Below, in pieces: positions 43,310 to 54,473 of a stretch of DNA of 64,000 nucleotides. The stretch spans positions 762,853,648 to 762,917,647 of the forward strand of contig NC_081414.1 of the NCBI RefSeq assembly GCF_030272615.1, given 5' to 3'. The DNA is from Cryptomeria japonica. Lineage: Eukaryota > Streptophyta > Pinopsida > Cupressales > Cupressaceae. The translations under genes and the position numbers were made by a program. The notes below the pieces were generated by a model that saw only the letters and a program-made list of their open reading frames with translations, did no database searches and had not been told where the DNA came from. The stretch's first letter is position 1. Each line of letters begins with the position of its first letter.

Positions 43310-44095
43310 CTACCTGGCTTCACTGTCTATGATCTATCATGTCTTAGTTCACATGTCAGTAAACAATTTTGGAGGATGTCCTAGTATCTGCCAAAGGGTG
43401 TGCGAGGGCACAAAGTTCAAAAAGTTATAAACAACAAATCTTAGGGCAAACAAACTCAAATTGGTTGTGCAATACTACGACTTGTGGGATGGTCACACCT
43501 TCATTGGTGGTCTCTTTCCTCGCAGTCTCCTTTTAAGAAATGATGATTATATGGTTGTTTATGACAACATCAAGAGGACTCTGGGGAATTTTTTTTTGTC
43601 ATGTTCGAATATCTGTCCATTCTAGTTGGGTGATAGGGCAAGATCTGGTTTACAAAATCCAATAGAAAAGACATGCCTTGGTGGATTTTCTAGAACTTCA
43701 AAACTCGCTTGTTGGGGTAGAAAGTTCTTCTCCTGCTCCCCAATCTTCGCGGATACAATAGTCTCTTAGCTTGGCCCCGGACTTGAATGTTTAGCCACCG
43801 GTCGATTTCATTGTAATAGATTCCAATACTCAGTTAATTCAAGACAGTTCGATGAATGTTAGGGCAAGTGACCCCTACGCAATGGAAGATTGAAAGGTTC
43901 ACTTCAAGACAAGGGTTTTTTGAGATGATTTTACTGATGGTATATGGGACAATCGTTTGGATTCGCCATGCATACAAAAGTGTGACACTCGAAGGTGTTA
44001 ATCCCGAGAAAACATGAGAGTTTTCGGTATACGATGATGGAATTGAAGCTGTTATATTGCATTAAATATGCTCAAGTATATATAATTGAGCTATT
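43310..44095 (+). other. Coding-like stretch of unknown identity
   Basis: Less AT-rich than its surroundings, with plus-strand coding-like fragments: DLWDGHTFIGGLFPRSLLLR, SSPAPQSSRI, PPVDFIVIDSNTQLIQDSS, KVHFKTRVF and DDFTDGIWDNRLDSPCIQKC, in shifting frames with several stops. I do not recognise a family. It could be LINE ORF1 or a decayed gene fragment. It ends at the copia PBS. Confidence 0.4.
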
Positions 44096-44107
44096 GCTCT
44101 GATACCA
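44096..44107 (-). promoter_or_regulatory. Perfect copia primer-binding site
   Basis: The plus strand GCTCTGATACCA is the exact complement of TGGTATCAGAGC. It stands three bases from the LTR-like sequence that starts TGTAGATTTA at 44111. Confidence 0.85.
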
Positions 44108-44110
44108 CTT

Positions 44111-44440
44111 TGTAGATTTAAAATCAGATACAAAATACAATTACAATTTAGCACACAAAAAGCTTTTATATATTCAATATCTATTACATTAGGATTTACT
44201 TCTAAATAGAAGTTACATTTTGATCTGCCTAAACAATATAAGAAGGCAGTATTTTATAGAGGTTGCAGCCTCTAAAAATACAATAGTTCACTGCATCACA
44301 ATAAAGAAACTTCTAAAACATGAAATTTCTATCTATGAATATTTACCAAAACCACTAAAAATCTAATTTAGAATGTATCTCTAGAATCTGCAATTGCATT
44401 CCTGATATTACTAATTCCATTTCCAATTGCATGCTTACAT
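44111..44440 (-). repeat. Short copia LTR (minus orientation)
   Basis: About 330 bp between TG at 44111 and the point where LINE RNase H sequence starts (about 44440). It has a TATA-like word and GAGGTTGCAGCCTC (palindromic) near 44260-44275. No matching second LTR was found to the left, so this is a fragment or the one surviving end of a small element. Confidence 0.55.
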
Positions 44441-44444
44441 CACG

Positions 44445-44830
44445 ATCCAACAATTATTACAGTGGTCGTCTTGTTTGGGGATCCATTATGCTCACAGATA
44501 GAACAAATAACGATGCCGAATATGCAACACTATGGGTGGGCTTGATATTATGTGAAGAGAAAAACATTTCCTCTCTGGACATCAAAGGGGATTCACTCAA
44601 CATGGTAAATACAGTTTCCACCAATCGCGTGCCAAGCTGGAAGTCTCAAATGTGGTTAGATAGTATTCGAGCTATACTGGACGATATAGGAGACTACACT
44701 ATTAAAAAGTTAAAAACACTTATCACGGAGCTAATAATGAAGTAGATCTTTTATCAAATCGTTCAATTGGTCACGCATCATCTCAAACATTGCTTCATGA
44801 CATGTGGACCAGTCTCCAAACAAAACGGGT
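44445..44830 (+). pseudogene. LINE RNase H domain, unit B2
   Basis: The open segment 44431-44745 contains DRTNNDAEYATLWVGLILCE and SLDIKGDSLNMVNTV, the plant-type RNase H core (catalytic E in AEY and D in GDS kept), then PSWKSQMWLDSIRAIL. The C-terminal part runs on in another frame (NNEVDLLSNRS). The N-terminal third of the domain is missing; the copia LTR lies there. Its 3' half matches unit A at 11416-11690. Confidence 0.8.
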
Positions 44831-46089
44831 ACCTTCTCATCATGTCTGACTCTAGACTGTACGATATACCTTTGTGAATGATGAGGCTTTCCTGAGGCGA
44901 AGCGTCACCCATGAGTTACTTAGAGTCAGCGGTTGGTATGATTGCTGAAGCTATATGTATCGAGACAGCTGCAAACAATAGTTCATTGGTGAATCTTATC
45001 AACCCTCTCGTTTATGCAGAAATGATATGGAAACCTATGTGTTTTTAGGTAGAGTCATCAGGAATATGTTTTTGCCATCCTAGATTGAGCTATCATAACA
45101 GGTCATAGTTGCCATAAGAAACTTGTTATTGGCTGTCTATGGCTTGGCCTGTTTGTACTGGTTTTTAACTACCCCACAATAGCAATTTGTTAAAAAAAAA
45201 AAAACTAAAAAAGAAAATGCAATTTAATAGAGAATCCATTTTATATTTTAAAATTACATATTTTATCATTTGGTAGACTATACCTTTATTAAACTTCAAG
45301 TTCTGTATTCTTTTAAAAAATCATTACATTCAGAAATTCAATCAAACTAACACTTAATTCTCAAAGTTAATTAGACTTTAATAAAACATAAAATTCTAGA
45401 ACCAACATCATATTTTAAGATTTATATAATACTATATTGTGCCCAAAAAATTAGAGACGAGAAACTATAAATAGCATTTTAAAGAGGTGAGACAGCTTGC
45501 ATACATCCTATTTATAAAAAAACATTTTTCCTAAACATCCTTTTATTTCCCTTTTGACATTGTCTATTATACATAATGCATCTCCTCATCAAGGAAGTGG
45601 AAGTGAAACTTGCTAGAGACCTTAAATTAGGGTAGGTGCTGAAAGAATGACATCCTAAGAGGTGGTATGTGCATTACTAGGGGTTAACATTCTTGAGACC
45701 ACTTTATATGTTGTATGTACCATCAAGAAATATATTCAATATGGGTGCAGCCAATTGTTTTTAAAGACTCTTTTATTTTTTTTTGTCAATCATCACTATT
45801 ATAAAATGAACTACTCTACTTCTAGTTGCCTCAGAAATAAGAAAATTCAACCAATTTGAAGAAAAAATGATCATGTTATTGAATATTATAGCAACAAGTA
45901 GGATGTTCAAAATGCTGAAAGTAGAGGAAAGCCACCATTGAACACTTCTTGCTTAGTTTTAAGACGGAATTATACTACTAGTTTTCTTCCTTGGATAAAC
46001 AAAAGTAGCTTAGAGTTGGTTAACTCATGCATTATGAAATGAGAATCTTTGGAGCAATTTGGATTTTATCCACCTTGAAGTTTTTTATT
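44831..46089 (+). repeat. Unit B2: LINE-tail segment
   Basis: Collinear with 11691-13340 of unit A. It includes MSYLESAVGMIAEAICIETA (from 44921), a short coding-like stretch that reads more cleanly than in unit A, and the zinc-knuckle relict SCLRNKKIQPI near 45825. It is broken off at 46090 by the segment with inverted ends. Confidence 0.7.
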
Positions 46090-47137
46090 AGTACTTGCCG
46101 TTAGGCAATACTATTGTAATGAAAATTCATTTGTTGTGCTTATATGGTTATTAAAAAAAATTATTTAGACCAATGAAAAGCAATTATTTTTCTTTCTTTA
46201 AATTTTTTTAATTTATTTTATAGTATAGCTACACATTTGTTAACATTATAATTTACAAAAATTATTTTTGTTGCAAACGATTGATATTAGTGGGTTTCTC
46301 ACAATTTTAAAATTATCAATCTAAAATAAGTGCTTAAATTTTAACTTCATTATTTGTTCTAATAGGTAGTTCTTTTAAAAATATGTATGATATTCAAAAA
46401 TATAATACATATATATATATATTTTAAAAATATGTATTATATTTAAAATGTTCTTTAATTTATAATCAAAATAAACTAAATTTCAATAATAGGATAAATA
46501 TTATGGACTTTTCTAACAATTTATTTTAAAAAAATTTAATAATTTAAAACAGATTTAATAGTATTTATATTTTTTTATCTATAGCTTTTCATTATTTAAT
46601 TGCATAAAAATAAATAATTATTTTTAATTTGTATTTCTTATTTAATTTAAACATAATAATTTATCTAATTTAATATGTTTTTAAACAATCTTTCTAAACA
46701 ACCCACAACATTGCCTCATTAGTAGCAATATACATTTTTAAAACTCCCTCAATTATCTTTAAAACTCGCTCAATTATCTTGTCCTAATGTCTACTCATAT
46801 CTTGTTTATCCTTTTCTCGTCCACTTTCCATTCCTTTTCTCATCCACTTTCCATTTACATTATAATTAGCAACCAAGGGTTAGATGTAACATAATCTTTA
46901 ACTTCCTCTTTTCTCTTGACCAAGCTAGTAAGAGTATTTTTACTGTAGACCTAAACAACAAATGAAATATGGTATTTTGTGCTCCGTTCAAGGCTTTTCA
47001 CCCATTGAACCAATTTAGACAAAGATCAAATGCTTTAGTTTGATTGTCCCTCCTACCATTACTTGGTATCATATCTCTGTAGCAAACTTATTTTCAGTTA
47101 GATTCCTCTAAGAATTAAATGATTAATAGTCAAATAT

Positions 47138-47140
<3 letters not shown>

Positions 47141-47201
<61 letters not shown>
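47141..47201. repeat. (AT)n microsatellite
   Basis: About 30 uninterrupted AT units, the longest pure tract of the window. Confidence 0.95.
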
Positions 47202-47204
<3 letters not shown>

Positions 47205-47284
47205 AAATATAAGTCACTTTGTTGTTGCTGAAATGTTAATTAGTATAGGCATTTGGACACCAAAAATCATAAAGTCTTCATCCA

Positions 47285-47298
47285 TACACTATAGTGTA
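47285..47298. repeat. 14-bp perfect palindrome
   Basis: TACACTATAGTGTA, within the hairpin-rich part of the 46090-47617 segment. Confidence 0.85.
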
Positions 47299-47393
47299 CA
47301 ACCTCCACATGGCACAATTCAAATATCTAAAGTGGCCCAAACTTTGCATGTACTATGATAGAGTTTATAATAGACATAAAAAATACAACTCAT

Positions 47394-47420
47394 GCATCTA
47401 ATAGTAAAACTATTGGATGC
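47394..47420. repeat. 12-bp stem hairpin
   Basis: GCATCTAATAGT, loop AAA, ACTATTGGATGC; the stem has one G-T type mismatch. Confidence 0.85.
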
Positions 47421-47436
47421 TTGCACCATATAAACA

Positions 47437-47487
47437 CTATAGGACTTCTATGATTTGTAAAATAATCAAATCGTAGAAGTCCTATAG
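47437..47487. repeat. 21-bp stem hairpin
   Basis: 47437-47457 pairs with 47467-47487 over 21 positions with a single G-T wobble, around a 9-base loop. The stem contains AGGACTTCTA on one side. Confidence 0.9.
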
Positions 47488-47617
47488 CAAGAAATTATCT
47501 ACCAAAAAAATTGTAATTTATTATAGTCCAACACTATATTAGTTATACAATTAATAAAAAAATTCAATAACTATAACAAAAATTACTATTTCAACTACAA
47601 ATCAACAGGCAAGTACT

Positions 47618-48738
47618 GGCCTTTTGTTCTGTACTTGTAATTTCTTTCATCTTTATATAGATATCCAATCTAAAATGGTAACATATAGAAAATTATATAT
47701 ACCCAACATATTTTATAAATAAATTTAATTATTGGAAAATAAAATAACAAACCCTAATCCAACAAAATAAATAAGAACAATTTTCAACTTATAGAATGTA
47801 AAAAGTCTCTTGATCTCTTCTATAGAATCTATACATTCATACATAGCTTATCTTGAAAACCAAAGAATATATTACCTTTAGAGGTGTTGACACAAGTTGC
47901 CAAAGTTTAGATCTACAACATTTAGATAAGAAAAATTATATGGATCTATGATTTGAAAGAGACACTCAAATTAGATGCATGGCAATATGGAAAAGGGAAA
48001 GACAACAAAGATAACACACATCAGTTTTAAAGGCACACATCTAGTTTTATAAGGGAAGAAGAATATGTCTATTATCATTAATTCATATTTTTACAAATAA
48101 GATTAGATTATATATTTTATACTTAAAATATATACTTTTTAGGTGTAGACAAGTTTTATTAATATTTAGATTACTAAATTTAAATATTCTTTCCATTTCT
48201 AATTTGAAGTTATGACTTCTTACTAGTGCAAAGGTTCTTGATTTCTAGCACATGAATTACTTATGAGTTAACCTGAAAGTGAAAATTTTAGTTACACATC
48301 ATAGATAGGACCTTTTGTCAAAAGGTTGTGCTTCATATATCATAGCAAAAACAGATTCATATATATTTGCTCAATTAAAATAAAATATGATATCAAATTT
48401 AAATAAGAGATGTCACAATTTATTGTATGAAATATCTTTTTGAATATACATACACACATACATGCATACATATATTGATAAAAAAATGTTATAGATTTTA
48501 GAACTCTATTGATTAGACGATAATATAATTTATCTTATAAATTTGAATCGGAATAAAATGAAATTAGATTAAACGATATTAATATAAAAATATTTCAAAT
48601 TCAATTGAAAATAAGAAATAGTAAACTTTTACTTTCATAATTTTTCCATAGAATAGCAGCCTTAATATACTATTTAAAATATTTTAAATAGAACAATCTA
48701 TCAGAAACAATCCAAAAACTCTCTTGCTCAAATGAAAT
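47618..48738. repeat. 3' flank of F-box pseudogene B
   Basis: Collinear with 13400-13550 and then 14650-15649 of unit A. The telomere-like array and the AT-rich spacer between them in unit A are absent here. No gene. Confidence 0.75.
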
Positions 48739-49979
48739 TTATATCTTCATGCCTGGCTTAGGTTGAAAGCTAAAAGCTGCGTGATACTAGAAAAATCTGA
48801 GAGACGGAGGAAACCTGATCCGACTCCAGCTTCTCTCAGGTAAACTATAGACGAATAGCTCTGTATTACTCTGCCCACTTGCGAAACAGAGAAAATTCCC
48901 GACCCCAACAAACTGGTCCTCCACACCGTGCAGCTCCAATGCACCTGAATAACTAAGATTTATAAATCGACGACACATATTAGAAGGCATTCTTGTCAGT
49001 TCCTTCCAGCTCCATATCGACTTCTCCTCCTCCCAAAACAATTCCCTTACAATTGCCTGAAAGTTCACTATGCTTGAGTCTGGGCCGAACTCTATATATC
49101 TTACCACAAACACGATCGTCGACCCACAAACAAGTACTCCATCGATCCATGAGTTCATCAGATCCCCCAAAAATGATAGATTCGCCTCTGGAAAAGACAC
49201 TAATTTCGGTTGTTTAGATTCCATGTTCCAAATCAAAAATTCCATCTCGCCTGAAGCACAGATTAGAAGATCCTTGGCACAACGAATAGTGACAACAGGA
49301 AAGTCCTTTACGGGCAGAGACAATTCATCTTCAATCTGCCATGACATTTGAAAGAAATGGTAGATTTGTATGCATCTGGGGTATTCTTCTCTTCCAGACC
49401 CACAATTTTGTAGGATTCTCCGTTGTCCATTATTTCCATTACAGTTAACTTCTCTGCTATATCTGCGGGAATATCTCTGTACACGCCTGTAAGTGGATTA
49501 CAGATCATATACATTTTCTGAGGCTGTGTGATTTCGATTAGGAGTAGGCCTCCACCTGACTTACTACAAAATCATGAATAACGTTGTGAGAGAGTTTCAG
49601 TTGTTGGGCTTGGCAAGAAACAAAGCGAAATAGTCTTCCATGATTGTGTGAGAAAACAGTACGCCACGACATGTGTTTCATTGCAAAGGAGAAGCAATGT
49701 ATCCCTCTCCGGCAACAGAGACAGAAATCTGCTAGAGGTTAAGAGCACATTCCATTCTTTACAAACAATTCGAAATCGAGAACTGAACTCCACCAGTAGA
49801 GTCAAAAACATCCTTTCAATTATATGATCAGGGCATTCAGACCAAACCGATTCTTCATCACTCCTCTCATTGCCTGCAATACCCTTTCCCTTGTCTTTCA
49901 TTGTATTCAACAATGAATATTCAGATCTTTCCAGACCTGCATTTGCATTCTCAATAACGCCCATGCAATCATTATCCAT
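48739..49979 (-). pseudogene. F-box/kelch-like protein, copy B (pseudogene)
   Basis: ATG at 49979 starts 135 open residues with a serine/charged lead, the F-box (ECPDHIIERM, FSSRFRIVCKEWNVLLTSSRF) and AYCFLTQSWKTISL. It then stops at TGA 49572-49574, where copy A has CGA. The same frame continues past the stop (SKSGGGLLLIEITQPQKMYM, 49308-49560) with NPLTGVYRDIPADIAEK and GESYKIVGL. A net 1-bp loss near 49390 moves the kelch-like half (48787-49347: IEDELSLPVKDFPVVTI, SIWSWKELTRMPSNM, VGNFLCFASGQS) into another frame, and a TAG cuts it after PPSLRFF. It would have been an SCF substrate adaptor. It is otherwise the better preserved copy. Confidence 0.87.
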
Positions 49980-50390
49980 TCAAATTTCCATAGATGCTAT
50001 ATGTGATCCCTGAGATGGAGAGCGTAAAAAGGACAAATAAATCTAGTCCATTCGTCTATCTTGCCCTAAATATATACATTCTCTATCGTGCCCTAACCCT
50101 AAACATATGTATTTCCTCTCTTATTTTGCCCTAACTCTCTCCTATCTTGTCTTTTCTTGCTTCAATATATGTATCATCTGTCTTGGTTTGGGGAGATGAT
50201 TTATTAGTTGAGCATTTTAATAGTTGTGATAATTTTTATTTATTTAAAATATTAATATTTTTAATTTATTGTATTAATATTATGAGTTTGTTATTATTGT
50301 TGATCAAAGTAATAAAACATTATTTATTCACAATTATAATTTATTTATTTATTTTTTAAAATTTCAATTTTCTTAAATAAACATATGACG
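49980..50390. repeat. 5' flank of F-box pseudogene B
   Basis: Matches 16868-17310 upstream of copy A, including the CTTGCCCTAAATAT and GTGCCCTAACCCTAAA phrases. After about 50390 the similarity ends, which marks the outer edge of the duplication. Confidence 0.7.
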
Positions 50391-52320
50391 GAGATCTAAA
50401 AGCCTAATTATAAATAGGAGCATTACAAATCATACATCACTAATAAATTGGAAGAGATTTTAAATAACCATTCATGACTTTAGACACAAAGTTAAAATGT
50501 TAAATAAATACGTGTTAAATATATGTATGTAAAATAGTTACATATATCATATTGAAAGTGCTCATTCTACCTAAAACTTTTTCTTTTACAAAAATAGGTT
50601 TAATAATGAAAGTTTCAAAGTAAAAGGTTATAATTAATAAAATACTAAAAAAAAATTAAATTATTGACAAAACATATCTAGAAGAATTATTTTCAATATA
50701 TTTATCATGTAAGAGGTGTTTTTTAGTAAAAAATAAATTATTAAGTAATTTAAAATTAAAAAAATTAATAAAATATTTTATAAAAATTATATTAATTATT
50801 TTATTTAATTAAAAAAAAAAGGTGATATTGGTGTAAAGTGGTGCACAACTGTGAGCGAGGGTAGTAACATAGGGCGAGAGGATCCTACTAATATGAGGAA
50901 AAAATCAAGTGGGCATGTAAACATTGATAGATGGGGAAACAATACAATAAATCCTCCATTTGTCATTAGTGTGAATGTTGTCCCACTGGAACATGGAGAG
51001 GAAGCCATGATTACAACTAGGAAATACAAGATCATATAAAATCAAAAGTGGTGAAACCAAATATTTGTAGTGGAATGGGGAGTACAGGTATAGAAAGACA
51101 TGCAACACGAGAGAACCAAAAAGAGAAAAAATAAATAAATTTGTGAATAAAATGCATTCAATTTTTCTTTGAAGATCATTGAGCCATGGGTAGAATGATT
51201 CAAGGAAGGAGAATTACTAGTCAAATGGTGCGGGACAAGGAAATCTAGGCAATCACATTACAAATTATTGGGCAAAAAATTTGAAGGAAGGGTAAGTATA
51301 ACACCTCTCCTTTATAATTTCTTCTCGATCAAATGCGTATATGAATATCTTAGAAATAAAATCCTATATGATATTCCTTTGTTTTTCAAAGGCAATAACC
51401 TTTTTTTATGAAATGGACCCCCAACTTTGATCCACTGAAATACAAGATAGAAAATCCCTACTTGGATCAATATTACTTGGCTTCTGAAGGAATTTTGGAA
51501 TACATAACTACTAATTAGGATAGGTGATGTCATAGGAGGGTTTGTAAGGGTGGAAGAAGATTTTCTACATGAATTTATTTGAACAAACACACACACATTT
51601 TGGTAGAAAGAGATATGGATACAAATTGGTCATATAAGGTGGAAATTTTAATTTCCTATGGGAGATGGGTCTGAAAGGTGAGTAGGGTAAAGAGAAAAAA
51701 CCTTGGGTGATGTCTTTTGATATATAGGATGGGAGTAGAAGACTCAGGTCAAGGACTAGAGGTCAAGCAAAGTGAGGTTGAATTTTTCCCCCAACAAGAA
51801 CGAAAAGAAGGCAATGAAAATAGTATGCAACAAATTTTCACCCAAAAAGGTGGATGAAGAGCCTATTATACACAAAGAAATATGCCTGCAACAAGGGAAG
51901 AATCAAAGGGTCGCAATCAGAAGTAAAATATAAGTTATTCACAAACCAAATATGTTGCACCCGAAAGAGCCCGACTTAGGGTAAAACTCCTAACAAACCA
52001 ATAAAAGATAGTGAGAAGGAAGTAAGGTGGAAATCCTAGAAGGAAATAAACGAAATACCCAAGGAAAGTGTAGAGTTAGATAAGATAAACCCTAACCCAT
52101 AAGAGTCCACATATCCAAGATAGGAAAGTGGTGAAAAGGATGTCCAAAAAGGAGACCTCCAAGAGGGAGATCTATTGAAGATAAAAATAATATGAAATAT
52201 TCTCGAGATCATGAGAGGACAAGTAAAGTATAGTTTGATTTAAATAATGTGGTAAATAGAGGACTAGTTTCTAATAAATAGGAAGTTCTACAGGAATTGT
52301 TAAAAGGTGAAATTAAAAAG
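50391..52320. other. Intergenic stretch, no gene recognised
   Basis: AT-rich to 50815, then more mixed. A 62-residue open segment at 50851-51039 (VISVNVVPLEHGEEAMITTR) has no family I know, and the rest is full of stops. No repeat structure noticed. Confidence 0.5.
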
Positions 52321-53533
52321 TGTAGTATCCTAAAATTGCACCCCTTGCAATTTTGATGATATTTGGGGCCCTTGCCTTAGTGTCCTCATTCTCACACTTG
52401 ATCTTGACCTGTTTGTTCCTCTTGCATGCAATAAAATTCATATTTTCACTTTGTGCCTTGCTAGGACCCCTTACCTTGGCCCAATTTGGGGTAGAACTAG
52501 GGTGTGGTTCCTTGTTCCTCACTGGGACCAGGGCGCCACACCTTGGTCATCCCTAATTGGGGCCCAATTTGAACCCTATTCCCCATCTCAAATCTGAGTG
52601 GGAAACCTTGCTTTATGTTGGCCTATGTTGAAAAATTAATATGTTTGACGACAAGTAAGTATATAAGGAGGTCTTCCTCTCTCATTTGGTATAAGGGTGA
52701 TAAGGTGAAAATAGGAGGATAAGGAAAAGAGACTATATTCAAGCAATCAAGCAATCAAGAATTGAAGCAGTCATCATCAAGGATTTGTAAAGGTTTTCAA
52801 GGAATCATATTCTTCATCTATACATTATGGAGAAACATTACATCATTCATTTGCAAGAATGTGTTTGTTAGTTTGTCATGTTTATGCCATTTCATACAAC
52901 ATGTGCGATTACATTCAAGAAGAAAAGCATCATCATCATTCATTGCAAATCTAGAGTATACATTTCCATTATTTATTTCAAGCATTTGTAATATTTTATT
53001 CAAGGTTAATTCCAAACTGGGGTTTGACTGAAGGTAAGTCCCTATCCCAACCTTTTCCCCTTTCTTTCTATGTGCAAGAAACAAGTGTGTAATTATACTT
53101 GTAGAATTAAGCTTTATTTGCAGAGACTAAAAAATCCTTTTTGATGCGCAAAAAATTCAGAGGATCAAGAGGTAGTGCCATGGTCCCTACTTTTTTGGGG
53201 CATTTTAATAGGAAGATCTGAAAAAACTCATATTTCTCATATCCAGTTGCACAATTGAATCCCACATCTGTAGCTCAATATTTTCTCAATTTTGTCTTCA
53301 ATTTCAACACTTAACCCTAAACCAACATTTCAAATTACAAAAGATAGAAAAACACATCATAATCAATCAATCCACTTAGTATTCAGTCCTTATATGATTT
53401 GTTAGCCTATGATTGAATCTAGTGGATTCATCCCCTCTTTTGAATGTAAAGGAAATCTCTCCCCGAAGTGAAATTGATTTAGTAATTTATTCTTCTCTGT
53501 TGCAAATTGCCAAATCAAAATTTCCCCTTTATA
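52321..53533 (+). repeat. 5' LTR of gypsy 2
   Basis: 1213 bp, from TGTAGT to TTTATA (decayed TTTACA). TATATAAGG lies near 52660, TTGGTATAAGGG just after it, and GGGACCAGGGCGCC (52521-52535) is a remnant of the GC-rich hairpin motif of gypsy 1. Confidence 0.8.
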
Positions 53534-54473
53534 TTTTAGTGAACTCGACTCCTTACACAATTAATTCTGATTTTTGTTTTAGATCTAAGTGTATGCAATT
53601 AAAAATTCAATTTTTCATTTACAAGTTTGATTTCCTTGCAAATTCTAAAAAATTAGAGGTTAATTTCATAAAATCCCTAATTTTAATTTCAAAATTGATC
53701 TTGTGAATTGTTTAATTTGGGTTAATTATTTCAGATCTAAGCACTTTTTCAATTTGAAAATTTAATATTTCTTTTGCAAGTCAAATTTCATGATTAAATT
53801 TTAAAATCAAGTGTTTAATTTCAAAAACTATAATTTAATTTTTTTTTTATTGACCTTTTGGGTTGTTTAAATTTTGAATTTAAAATTACAATCTTGGATC
53901 CAAATTCAAATTTAAATTTTAAAATGAAGTGATTAATTAAAAAGACCTTAATTTTTAAATTTAAATTAATCTTGTTCATTTCACAATTTTTCAAATTCTA
54001 GATTTCAACCTTAGATCTAATTTTAAATATTGAAATTAAGAGGTTATTTTTACAACACCTAATTTTAAATCTATTTTTCTCTTGAATAACTTTAAATTGA
54101 AAATTTAAAATTAAGAGGTTATTTTCAAAGCCCAAATTATAAATTTTCTAGGAGGTTGCATAATTTTTCAACAATTGAATAATCATTTTTCTAAAATTTT
54201 GAATTATTCAACTTCCAATTTCTAAATCTCAATTTTTAAATTCTCATTTAATTTCACATTTTTCAATATTAAAATCTTAAAAAGAAAAAAATCAAATTTG
54301 TGAATCTCATCGATTTACATAAATTAAGTGGTTTTATTTATAAAATCCCAATTTATTTCAATTAATTTGCTTGGACATAAATTTTTGTATTCATCATCAC
54401 AATTAATGGATTTTCTCTATTTTCTCTTTCACATATCATTACATTTCTTTTTACTAACATTTATTATAATCAT
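53534..54473 (+). other. Leader of gypsy 2
   Basis: Very AT-rich, with repeated AATTTTAAATT and AAGAGGTTA-type words, like the leader of gypsy 1. No gene. Confidence 0.6.

Larger units (their letters stand above)
46090..47617. mobile_element. 1.5-kb segment bounded by 10-bp inverted repeats
   Basis: AGTACTTGCC at 46090-46099 and GGCAAGTACT at 47608-47617. The collinearity of unit B2 with unit A is interrupted exactly over this stretch and resumes after it (ATAGATATCCAAT). The inside is AT-rich, non-coding, and has an (AT)n tract and several strong hairpins, which suggests a non-autonomous DNA transposon. Against it: CAGTACTTGCC also occurs at 41286, inside the unit, so a local inversion is an alternative. 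Confidence 0.5.

Noticed and set aside
49070-49351. Plus-strand frame opposite the F-box pseudogene B
   Set aside because: Antisense shadow of the kelch-like half; the same applies to 15768-16172 in copy A.
50851-51039. 62-residue open frame with coding-like composition
   Set aside because: No recognised domain, no neighbours in frame, and a similar-sized frame on the other strand; kept only as a note.
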